The notes below the pieces were generated by a model. That model ran no database searches. It saw nothing but the letters and a program-made list of their open reading frames with translations, and was not told the DNA's origin. Positions 6,697-13,909 of a DNA stretch of 13,909 bases are shown here, in pieces. Each line of letters opens with the position of its first letter. Within the stretch, counting starts at the first letter, position 1. The stretch comes from Vicinamibacteria bacterium (GTDB lineage: Bacteria > Acidobacteriota > Vicinamibacteria > Vicinamibacterales > 2-12-FULL-66-21). Where the stretch lies: positions 1-13,909 of the forward strand of contig JAICSD010000062.1 of NCBI GenBank assembly GCA_025937075.1, read 5' to 3'. Both the position numbers and the translations under genes were made by a program.

Positions 6697-9600
6697 ATGG
6701 CCACACCGATCGATTTGCAGGAGCACACCACCTCACATCCACCGTACAAGCGCGAGGCCGCGGCAATTGATGCGGAACGGCTTGCGAACGACCTCCGACA
6801 GGTCGTCCGGGGCGAAGTGCGATTCGATCGGGGGAGCCGCGCGCTGTACGCGACGGACGGATCGAACTACCGTCAGGTGCCGATCGGCGTGGTCATCCCG
6901 CGCGACGTGGAAGACGTCGAACGCGCGATGCACGTGTGCAGGCGGTACGACGCGCCTGTCTTCGGTCGCGGCGGGGGCACGAGCCTCGCCGGCCAGTGCT
7001 GCAACGTCGCCGTATGCTTCGATATGTCGAAGTACATGAACCGCGTCCTCGACATCGATCCGGAGCGCCGGCTCGCGCGCGTCCAGCCCGGCACGATCCT
7101 CGATGACTTGAGGCACGCGGCGGAGCGGTACAACCTGACGTTCGGTCCGGATCCCTCGACCCACAATCACTGCACGCTCGGTGGGATGATCGGCAACAAC
7201 TCCTGCGGCGTGCATTCCGTCATGGCGCAATTCAACGGCCCCGGGCCGCGTACGTCTGACAACGTCGAATGGCTCGACGTACTCACGTACGACGGCGTTC
7301 GCATGCGCGTCGGTTCGACGACCGATGAGGAGCTCCGGCGGCTGGTGACCGAGGCGGGCCGGCGGGGAGACATCTACCGGCGGCTGAAAGCGCTCACCGA
7401 TCGCGTCGAGGGGCAGATCCGCAGCGACATTCCGGATATTCCGCGTCGCGTCTCGGGCTTCAACCTGACCGCGCTGCTGCCGGAGCGTGGATTCAACGTC
7501 GCACAGGCGCTGGTCGGCAGCGAGAGCACGTGCGTCCTCGTGCTGGAAGCGATGGTGCGCCTGATTCCGAGCCCGCAGGCCCGATCTCTGGTCGTGCTCG
7601 GCTACCCGAGCGTCTTCGAAGCCGCGGACCACGTTCCCGAGATCATGGCGCACCGCCCGATCGGGTGCGAGGGCATGGACGATCAGCTCGTGAAGGACAT
7701 CGAATCGATCGGCTACGAGACCGAGACACTCGAGGTCCTGCCGGAGGGTCAGGGATTTCTGCTGGTCGAGTTCGGCGGCTCGACCAAGCAGGAGGCAGAC
7801 GCGCACGCGCACGAGATGATGGACGCGTTGTGTGGGGCGCCGCATCCGCCGACCATGAAACTGTTCGACGATCCCGCTGAAGAGCACAAGGTGTGGAAGG
7901 TGCGCGAGGCCGGGCTCGGCGCCACCGCGCACGTGGAGTCGTCGCGGCCCACGTGGGAAGGGTGGGAGGACGCTGCGGTCCCGCCGGACAAGCTTGGACG
8001 CTATCTTCGCGCGTTCCGTGACCTGCTGAAGCGGCATCGCTTGCACGGCGATTTGTACGGGCACTTCGGCCAGGGCTGCGTTCACACGCGCATCGACTTC
8101 GATCTCGAAACCGCGGCCGGGATTCGCAACTATCGCTCGTTCGTCGAAGACGCTGCCGACCTCGTCGTCAGCCTTGGCGGATCGCTGTCGGGCGAGCACG
8201 GCGACGGGCAGTCGCGCGGCGAACTGCTGCCGCGGATGTACGGGCCCGAGCTGATGGACGCGTTTCGCGAGTTCAAGTCGATCTGGGATCCCGCCTGGCG
8301 CATGAACCCGGGGAAAGTGATCGATCCGTACCGCCTCGACGAGAATCTGCGGCTGGGCACGAGCTACAACCCGCCGCAGCTCCGCACGCATTTTCAGTTC
8401 CCGAACGAGGAGGGCAGCTTCTCGAAGGCGACGCTCCGGTGCGTCGGCGTCGGTGATTGCCGGAAGCTCGAGGGCGGGACCATGTGCCCGAGCTTCATGG
8501 TGACGCGCGAGGAGATGCATTCGACGCGCGGCCGCGCCCGGCTGCTGTTCGAGATGCTGCAGGGGGATCCGCTGAACGGCGGCTGGCAGGACGAGCACGT
8601 CAAGGAAGCGCTCGATCTCTGTCTGTCGTGCAAGGGCTGCAAAGGGGATTGCCCGGTCAGCGTCGACATGGCGACCTACAAGGCGGAGTTCCTCTCGCAC
8701 TACTACGAGAAGCGCGCGCGCCCGATTACGGCGTACTCGTTCGGCCTGATTCATTACTGGGCCCGTATGGCGTCTTACGTCCCGCGCCTCGTGAACTTCG
8801 CGACGCAGACGCCCGGGTTGAGCGCGATTGCCAAGGCCGCCTCCGGGATGCCGCAGGCCCGCCGTGTCCCTGCGTTCGCGCCGTACACGTTCAAACAGTG
8901 GTTCACGCATCGTCAGCGCCCCGCAACCGAGGCTCGTCGGCCGCGTGTCATCCTCTGGCCGGATACGTTCAACAACCATTTCCATCCCCGCACGGCAATC
9001 AACGCCGTGTGCGTGCTCGAGCGCGCCGGTTTCGAGGTCGACGTGCCGCGCGAGCCGGTCTGTTGCGGCCGTCCGCTGTTCGATTACGGCATGCTGGACA
9101 CGGCGAAGGCGTGGCTCGGGGACGTCCTCCGCGTGCTCGGCCCGGATATCGAGCAGGGCGTCCCGGTGGTCGGACTCGAACCGAGCTGCGTAGCGGTGTT
9201 CCGCGACGAGCTGCGCGAGCTGCGACCGTCGGACGAAGCAGCAAAGCGCCTCACGAAGCAGACGTTCCTGCTGAGCGAGTTCCTGAACGATCAGGGGTTC
9301 AAGTACCCGAAGCTGCACCGGAAGGCCATCGTCCACGGACATTGCCATCACAAGGCGATCATGAAGCTCGACGCGGAGGACAAGGCGCTGCGCGCGCTCG
9401 GCCTCGACGTTCACGTGCTCGACTCGGGATGCTGCGGGATGGCCGGCTCGTTCGGCTTCGAACGCGATCATTACGACGTGTCGATGAAGGTGGGGGAGCG
9501 CGTGCTGCTGCCGGAAGTGCGCCGGGCTCCGAAGGACGCGTTGATCGTCGCCGATGGCTTCAGCTGCCGCACCCAGATCGAGCAGGCCACCGATCGCCGC

Positions 9601-9789
9601 GCGCTGCACCTCGCGGACGTCCTCGAAATGGCCGCACGAGACGGCGTCGACGGGCCGCCGGGAAATTACCCCGAGCGCGAGTACGTTCCCGACTACTCCA
9701 GCGCCACGAAAGTGGCGACCGGTGCGGTGATTGCGGCCGGAGTGATCGGAACCGCGGCTCTCGCCTGGGCCCTCGCGCGCCGCCGCTGA
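6697..9789 (+). CDS. FAD-linked 2-hydroxyacid dehydrogenase fused to Fe-S/CCG domains (YdiJ/GlcD-GlpC type)
   Basis: A 1030-residue fusion. The FAD_binding_4 domain shows FGRGGGTSLAGQ at 89-100 and FGPDPST at 149-155 with GNNSCG near 170. FAD-oxidase_C follows, with GEHGDG at 499-504 and MNPGKVIDP. Next come cysteines 582, 588 and 597 (CRKLEGGTMCP), a 4Fe-4S motif C642-C645-C648-C652P, and two CCG cysteine pairs at 789-790 and 912-913. Homologues (YdiJ, D-lactate or D-2-hydroxyglutarate dehydrogenases) oxidise a D-2-hydroxyacid to a 2-oxoacid and pass electrons through Fe-S clusters to the respiratory chain. The C-terminus ends in a hydrophobic helix (about 1006-1026) followed by ARRR, which should anchor it in the membrane. 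ATG 6697 has GAGAAG 6 nt upstream, overlapping the previous stop, and lies 10 bp after that gene, so the two are probably co-translated. The frame runs upstream to 6436 inside the previous gene, but that extension is not family-like. The exact substrate is unknown. Confidence 0.92.
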   Translation: MATPIDLQEHTTSHPPYKREAAAIDAERLANDLRQVVRGEVRFDRGSRALYATDGSNYRQVPIGVVIPRDVEDVERAMHVCRRYDAPVFGRGGGTSLAGQCCNVAVCFDMSKYMNRVLDIDPERRLARVQPGTILDDLRHAAERYNLTFGPDPSTHNHCTLGGMIGNNSCGVHSVMAQFNGPGPRTSDNVEWLDVLTYDGVRMRVGSTTDEELRRLVTEAGRRGDIYRRLKALTDRVEGQIRSDIPDIPRRVSGFNLTALLPERGFNVAQALVGSESTCVLVLEAMVRLIPSPQARSLVVLGYPSVFEAADHVPEIMAHRPIGCEGMDDQLVKDIESIGYETETLEVLPEGQGFLLVEFGGSTKQEADAHAHEMMDALCGAPHPPTMKLFDDPAEEHKVWKVREAGLGATAHVESSRPTWEGWEDAAVPPDKLGRYLRAFRDLLKRHRLHGDLYGHFGQGCVHTRIDFDLETAAGIRNYRSFVEDAADLVVSLGGSLSGEHGDGQSRGELLPRMYGPELMDAFREFKSIWDPAWRMNPGKVIDPYRLDENLRLGTSYNPPQLRTHFQFPNEEGSFSKATLRCVGVGDCRKLEGGTMCPSFMVTREEMHSTRGRARLLFEMLQGDPLNGGWQDEHVKEALDLCLSCKGCKGDCPVSVDMATYKAEFLSHYYEKRARPITAYSFGLIHYWARMASYVPRLVNFATQTPGLSAIAKAASGMPQARRVPAFAPYTFKQWFTHRQRPATEARRPRVILWPDTFNNHFHPRTAINAVCVLERAGFEVDVPREPVCCGRPLFDYGMLDTAKAWLGDVLRVLGPDIEQGVPVVGLEPSCVAVFRDELRELRPSDEAAKRLTKQTFLLSEFLNDQGFKYPKLHRKAIVHGHCHHKAIMKLDAEDKALRALGLDVHVLDSGCCGMAGSFGFERDHYDVSMKVGERVLLPEVRRAPKDALIVADGFSCRTQIEQATDRRALHLADVLEMAARDGVDGPPGNYPEREYVPDYSSATKVATGAVIAAGVIGTAALAWALARRR

Positions 9790-9797
9790 GAGCGGCG
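9781..9797 (+). terminator. Weak hairpin over the stop codon of the FAD/Fe-S gene
   Basis: CGCCGCT (9781-9787) pairs with AGCGGCG (9791-9797) around a 3-nt GAG loop; the stop codon TGA is at 9787-9789. Only a loose pyrimidine stretch (ATATCTTCCT) follows, not a real T-run, so termination is uncertain. Downstream, TACAAT at 9818-9823 could be a -10 box for the next gene, though no convincing -35 is present. The rest of the 103-bp gap shows nothing I can name. Confidence 0.3.
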
Positions 9798-9892
9798 CAT
9801 ATCTTCCTGAGTCCGTTTACAATCGACCGCGCACCAACGCGGAGCGAGCGGACTCGTACACGCCCGTTCGCCCGGCGCGTAAAAGGAACAAT

Positions 9893-12343
9893 ATGAGCTT
9901 TCTCACGGACCTCAGGTTCGCCCTGCGTTCGCTCGCCCGCGCGAAGGGCCTGACCGTTACCGTCGTGCTGACGCTCGCACTCGGCATAGGCGCCAACGCG
10001 GCCATCTTCAGCCTTGTTCGTGGCGTTCTCCTTCGTCCGCTCGTGAACCGTGACGAAGCACAGTTGATCTACATCCGGCAGAGCGCGCCGGGGATCAACG
10101 AGGAGAACACGACCTTCTCCGTCCCCGAGATACAGGACCTTCGCGGGAGGCTGAAGAGCGTCACGTCGCTCGGCGATTTCTCGATGATCAATTTCACGAT
10201 GGTCGGGCTCGGCGAGCCGCGCATCGTGCGAGCCGGCGTGGTGGGCGGGACCTACTTCGACGTGATGGGTCTGCGACCCCTCATGGGCCGGCTCCTCGGA
10301 CCCGGTGACGATGGCCCCAATGCGCCCGGGGCGGCAGTGCTCACCTACAGGTTCTGGACGACCTCGCTGAAGAGCGATCCGACCGTGATCGGGAAGACGG
10401 TCAGGTTGGGCCGGCGAACGGCAACGATCGTCGGCGTGCTCGAACCATCGGTGCCGTATCCGTCCGAAACGGAAATCATCGCGAACGTGGTCACGAGCCC
10501 GCATCACCTGTCGGCGACGATGGTCACGGGTCGAATACATCGGATGACGGAGCTCTTCGGGCGGCTTGCGCCCGGGGCCGATCTCGAGACGGCACGCGCC
10601 GAGCTGCGCGCGGCACATGGAGCGATCGTCCACGCGCATCCGGACGCTTACCCTGCGAAATCGGACTTCAGGATCGACGCGAAGCTCCTGCGAGACCAGA
10701 TCACCTCGCGAGCACGGACGGTTCTTCTCGTGCTGCTCGCGGCGTCCGCGCTCGTCTTCGTCATCGCATGTTCCAACGTCGCGAACCTGATCCTCGCGCG
10801 ATCGGTTCGCCGGGAAGGAGAGCTGGCAATCCGTGCGGCGCTCGGCGCGGGGTCTGGCGCGCTGCGGCGGACGCTGCTCGCCGAGAGCCTTCTGCTGTGT
10901 GGTACGGGTGCAGTCCTCGGCGTCGCCCTCGCGTGGCCCGCGGTCGCCGTCCTCGCACGGTATGCGGCCCGATTCTCCGTGCGCGCGCTGGATCTCTCCG
11001 TAGACTCGAGCCTGCTCTGGGTCGGCGTCGGGCTCGCGCTGCTGGCGTCCGTCCTCCTCGCGTTCGTACCGCGTCTGCCGTCTACGGCCGCGTCCAGCGG
11101 CTTCGGCCTGTCGAACGGCAGCGTGCGGATCACAACCGGCACCGGAAGGCGCCTGCGCCTCTTCGCGGTCACGCAGATCGCGGCGTCGTTCGTACTCCTC
11201 GCCGGAGCGGGCATGCTGCTGACGACGCTGATCGCGATGCAGCGGGCGCAGACGGGTCTGGACCTGCACAACGTGCTGGCGTTGAACGTGCCCGTCATGT
11301 CGTACGGGCGGACACCGGATCAAGTCGTCGCTTTCTACAAGGAAGCGATGCAGCGCATTTCCGAGCTGCCGGGAGTGGATCGCGTGGCGATTGGCACCAC
11401 CGTGCCGTGGCGCGACGCCGGCAACTTCGGCCCGGGATTCCAGTTCTCGATCGATGGCTACGCGAAGGCGAACGGCGAAGAGGATCCCCGCGCGCGATTG
11501 CGTACCGTATCGCCCGGCTTCTTCGCCTCGCTTGGCGTCCCCATTCTCGCCGGGCGCGATTTCACGGATGCGGATCGGCAGAAAAGCGAGCCGGTCGTCA
11601 TCATCAGCCAGAGCGTCGCGCAGCGGATGTTCGGCGGCCGTGAGGCGCTCGACCGGCGCTTCCGATGGACGGATCCGATCATGAAGTTCATCGACGTCGG
11701 GACCGGCCCGCGGCGCATTGTCGGGATCGCCGCCGACCTCGACGACGAGAACGTCGTCCCCGGGCCGGCGATGAGCGTGTATCACCCGTTCGAGCAGGAG
11801 ATTGGCGGCGGACGCCTGTTCGTGCACACACGGACCAACCCGTACGCGCTCGTGCCGACGATCACGCGCATCATCCGCGACCTTTCGGCGGAGCAGCCGG
11901 TCGAGCGCGCCGCGACACTCGAGGACGTCCGCGCCGAGGTGCTGGCGCCCGATCGTCTGAACGCGCTCGTCTTCGGCGGGTTCGCGCTCGTCGCGCTCAC
12001 CATCGCCGTGGTCGGCGTCGCCGGCGTGCTGGCGTTTTCGGTGAGTGCGCGCACGCGCGAGTTCGGGATCCGCCTCGCAATCGGGTCGGCGCCACGGCAT
12101 CTGCTGACGGGCGTGCTGGGTGAAGGCGCGGTCATCGCGGGCGTCGGCATTGCGGTCGGCGTTCTTGGCGGGTTCATCCTGACGCGGTTCGCGGGCAGCT
12201 TCATCCAGGACGTCCGCATGCCCGGCGCGCTCCCGATTGCGTCGGCGGCCGTGCTGCTCGTCAGTGCCGCGATTGCGGCATCGGTGATGCCCGCCGCGCG
12301 CGCATCGCGCGTGGACGTGATGCAGGCGCTGCGGAGCGAGTAG
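9893..12343 (+). CDS. Complete ADOP/MacB-like duplicated FtsX permease
   Basis: A complete 816-residue membrane protein. It begins MSFLTDLRFALRSLARAKG and has a first membrane helix at about 19-42 (LALGIGANAAIFSLV), then a MacB_PCD periplasmic domain. An FtsX core starts near residue 275 with IACSNVANLILARSVRRE and IRAALGAGSG. A helix at about 424-447 leads to a second periplasmic domain, and a second FtsX core fills about 690-816, ending VMPAARASRVDVMQALRSE. The repeated FtsX core without an ATPase domain is the ADOP plan. Related MacB permeases transmit ATPase-driven movement to periplasmic partners, but no ATPase gene is adjacent, so the cargo and energy source are unknown. The ribosome-binding site AAAAGGA lies 5 nt before the ATG. 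It follows the FAD/Fe-S gene by 103 bp and converges with the next permease with 10 bp between the stop codons. Confidence 0.93.
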   Translation: MSFLTDLRFALRSLARAKGLTVTVVLTLALGIGANAAIFSLVRGVLLRPLVNRDEAQLIYIRQSAPGINEENTTFSVPEIQDLRGRLKSVTSLGDFSMINFTMVGLGEPRIVRAGVVGGTYFDVMGLRPLMGRLLGPGDDGPNAPGAAVLTYRFWTTSLKSDPTVIGKTVRLGRRTATIVGVLEPSVPYPSETEIIANVVTSPHHLSATMVTGRIHRMTELFGRLAPGADLETARAELRAAHGAIVHAHPDAYPAKSDFRIDAKLLRDQITSRARTVLLVLLAASALVFVIACSNVANLILARSVRREGELAIRAALGAGSGALRRTLLAESLLLCGTGAVLGVALAWPAVAVLARYAARFSVRALDLSVDSSLLWVGVGLALLASVLLAFVPRLPSTAASSGFGLSNGSVRITTGTGRRLRLFAVTQIAASFVLLAGAGMLLTTLIAMQRAQTGLDLHNVLALNVPVMSYGRTPDQVVAFYKEAMQRISELPGVDRVAIGTTVPWRDAGNFGPGFQFSIDGYAKANGEEDPRARLRTVSPGFFASLGVPILAGRDFTDADRQKSEPVVIISQSVAQRMFGGREALDRRFRWTDPIMKFIDVGTGPRRIVGIAADLDDENVVPGPAMSVYHPFEQEIGGGRLFVHTRTNPYALVPTITRIIRDLSAEQPVERAATLEDVRAEVLAPDRLNALVFGGFALVALTIAVVGVAGVLAFSVSARTREFGIRLAIGSAPRHLLTGVLGEGAVIAGVGIAVGVLGGFILTRFAGSFIQDVRMPGALPIASAAVLLVSAAIAASVMPAARASRVDVMQALRSE

Positions 12344-12363
12344 GGCCGCGGCCCTATTCTCGC
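12336..12363. terminator. Bidirectional terminator-like palindrome joining two convergent stop codons
   Basis: TAGGGCCGCGGCCCTA (12341-12356) is a perfect 16-bp palindrome. Its first three bases are the TAG stop of the plus-strand permease, and its last three, read on the minus strand, are the TAG stop of the opposing permease. The stem extends through GCGAG (12336-12340) and CTCGC (12359-12363) after a two-base TT bulge. Being symmetric, it forms the same hairpin in both transcripts. Neither side has a strong T-run, so it may act as a transcript-end block rather than a textbook intrinsic terminator. Confidence 0.6.
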
Positions 12364-13909
12364 AAGGACTCGAGCGGATCGACGCGCGCGGCGCGGGCGG
12401 CAGGCACCCAGATCGCGAGGAGACCCGCGGCACTGGCTGCAATGAACGCGCCCGTCAGCGCGACAGGATCGGTCGGCAGGACACCAACGAGGGCATGTTG
12501 CACCGCGCGCCCGAGTGCGACACTGGCGAACACTCCGAGCGCCGTACCGAACGTCAGCATCGGCAGTGCATCGCGCAGCATGGCGACACGCAGACGCGTT
12601 CGATCGGCGCCAAGGGCCGCGCGAATGGCCAGCTCGCGGCGGCGCGCGCTCGCCGTCAGGGCAACGACGGCGCCGAGCCCCACGACGGCCAGTCCCCCCG
12701 CGAGCGCAGCAAATCCCAGGAACACGCGCATCAAGAATCGCCATGGAGCGCTCTCGGCCGCGACGACATCGTCCATGCGCACCATGTCGGACACTCGTGC
12801 GGCGGAATCGATCGACGTCGCGACCGCGCGGACCGCCGCAGCGGCCGCGTCTGGCGTGAGGCGCGTGCGGACGACGACTTGCTGCACCCCGATGTCGGCC
12901 TGAGCTGCCGGCCGATAGATATCGAAACGGACGTCGTCGAGCCCACGGTACCGCACCGTCTCCACGACACCAATCACGGTCTGCCACGGAATTGGTTGTC
13001 CAGACGTCACATCCGCGGACGGGCCGTCGAACAGCCGCTGCCCGACAGCGCTCCGCCCCGGCCAGATGCGCCGGGCGGCGCGATCGCTCACAATCGCCAC
13101 GCCTGGCGCGGTGGCACGATCGGCAGCGGAAAACAGGCGCCCTTCGATCAGACGAATGCCCATCGTCTTGAAGTAGCCCGGAGCGACGACTTCCAGGTTC
13201 AAGTACGGATTCGCTGCCAGCGTCCGCGGATCTCTCGGGTTCTGGCCCGGGTACATCGGCTGCGTATCCCAGCCGATCGGGCCGCTCAACGGCCGCAAGG
13301 ACATCGCACCAACGCCCTCGAAGTCAGGAACAGCCTCCAGCCTCGCGAGCAGCGTGTCATAGAACGCGCTCCATCGCGTGAGATCGTGGGTTGCGGGAGT
13401 GACGTTCGCCACGACGAGATGAGACGGATCGAAGCCGAGGACGGCGTGATCGAGGCCGCGCACCATCCGTACAAAGAGACCCATGCCGCTCAACAGCATC
13501 ACGGCGATGCCGATCTGCGCGATCACAATCGCGCGCTGCGCGCGCCGGCCGCGGCGATCGATCGTGAACGCGGTTCCATGCGCGAGCACGCGGACTGCAT
13601 CGACGCGCCGTGCCCGGAGCGCAGGCCAGAAGCCGCAGAGCACGAGCGTTCCCACCGTCACGGCCGCACACCACGCGAGAACCGGAAGACTGAACAATCG
13701 CACCGCATCGATACGCGGCACGCCCGCCGGCGCCATCGAGAGCAGGCCCCGAACGGCAATGACGGCAACCGCGATTGCGCCGACCAGCGCGGCCGCGGTC
13801 AGAATCACTGTCTCGCCCAGACTGGACGCGACGAGATCGCGATCCGAAGCGCCGAGCGCCACGCGTATGGACAGCGCGCGTTCACGCCGCATCGCCCGCG
13901 ACACCTGTA
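12354..13909 (-). CDS. ADOP/MacB-like FtsX permease, N-terminal part beyond the right edge
   Basis: The reverse strand is open from the right edge to a TAG stop at 12354, giving 517 complete codons. The visible part starts inside the first FtsX core (RAMRRERALSIRVALGAS), with helices near 30-55 and 70-96 and a third near 125-150. It continues through a second periplasmic domain (about 150-385, with GYFKTMGIRLIEGRLF) and a last FtsX core (about 390-517, with ASARRRELAIRAALGAD), ending WVPAARAARVDPLESLRE. This is the C-terminal two-thirds of an ADOP permease; about 290 residues should lie to the right. A GTG at 13904 could be mistaken for a start, but the family pattern continues upstream of it. 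Its sequence differs clearly from the two other permeases here, so it is not a recent copy. Substrate unknown, and no ATPase is visible. Confidence 0.9.
   Translation of the reverse strand, partial: QVSRAMRRERALSIRVALGASDRDLVASSLGETVILTAAALVGAIAVAVIAVRGLLSMAPAGVPRIDAVRLFSLPVLAWCAAVTVGTLVLCGFWPALRARRVDAVRVLAHGTAFTIDRRGRRAQRAIVIAQIGIAVMLLSGMGLFVRMVRGLDHAVLGFDPSHLVVANVTPATHDLTRWSAFYDTLLARLEAVPDFEGVGAMSLRPLSGPIGWDTQPMYPGQNPRDPRTLAANPYLNLEVVAPGYFKTMGIRLIEGRLFSAADRATAPGVAIVSDRAARRIWPGRSAVGQRLFDGPSADVTSGQPIPWQTVIGVVETVRYRGLDDVRFDIYRPAAQADIGVQQVVVRTRLTPDAAAAAVRAVATSIDSAARVSDMVRMDDVVAAESAPWRFLMRVFLGFAALAGGLAVVGLGAVVALTASARRRELAIRAALGADRTRLRVAMLRDALPMLTFGTALGVFASVALGRAVQHALVGVLPTDPVALTGAFIAASAAGLLAIWVPAARAARVDPLESLRE

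Noticed and set aside
6733..9609. A 958-codon minus-strand open frame
   Set aside because: It is a mirror of the FAD/Fe-S dehydrogenase, whose domains and cysteine motifs are clear on the other strand. The translation is rich in Arg, His and Asp with no motif.
9560..12442. A 960-codon minus-strand open frame
   Set aside because: It spans the ends of two genes and all of the complete permease in antisense. It has no ribosome-binding logic or domain, so codon bias explains it.
13902..13904. GTG as the start of the right-hand permease
   Set aside because: The residues that follow belong to the interior of an FtsX core and the frame stays open to the window edge, so the gene continues to the right.

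Overview
The window is high-GC bacterial DNA, densely packed with protein genes. No rRNA, tRNA, CRISPR array or insertion sequence is visible. Three large FtsX/MacB-type permeases have the duplicated layout known as ADOP (acidobacterial duplicated orphan permease), and none has an ATPase gene beside it. That makes a member of the Acidobacteriota likely; the GC-rich style would suit a Vicinamibacteria-like lineage. This placement is an inference from gene content, not from a marker gene.

Layout. Positions 1-2052 (minus) hold the N-terminal 684 codons of an ADOP permease that runs off the left edge. Just upstream of it on the same strand is an aldehyde dehydrogenase of the succinate-semialdehyde/Sad type (2086-3486, GTG start). 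A divergent intergenic region (3487-3707) contains a perfect hairpin. Rightward from it runs a probable three-gene operon: a PoxB-like thiamine-diphosphate 2-oxoacid decarboxylase/oxidase (3708-5498), a mandelate-racemase-subgroup enolase superfamily enzyme (5568-6686, TTG start) and a YdiJ/GlcD-like FAD plus Fe-S 2-hydroxyacid dehydrogenase with a C-terminal membrane helix (6697-9789). A complete ADOP permease follows (9893-12343). It meets a third ADOP permease tail to tail (12354-13909, minus, running off the right edge). The two stop codons of this pair are the two ends of one perfect 16-bp palindrome.

Function. The four central enzymes belong to the same four reaction classes as the mandelate pathway: a racemase-fold enolase enzyme, a flavin 2-hydroxyacid dehydrogenase, a thiamine-diphosphate 2-oxoacid decarboxylase and an aldehyde dehydrogenase. 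The simplest reading is a route 2-hydroxyacid -> 2-oxoacid -> aldehyde or acid + CO2, with electrons passed to the respiratory chain. The substrate cannot be read from sequence. D-lactate, D-2-hydroxyglutarate, a sugar acid or an aromatic hydroxyacid all remain possible. No regulator gene or dedicated substrate transporter is visible; the ADOP permeases are usually thought of as export or envelope-related components, and their link to the enzymes is unproven.
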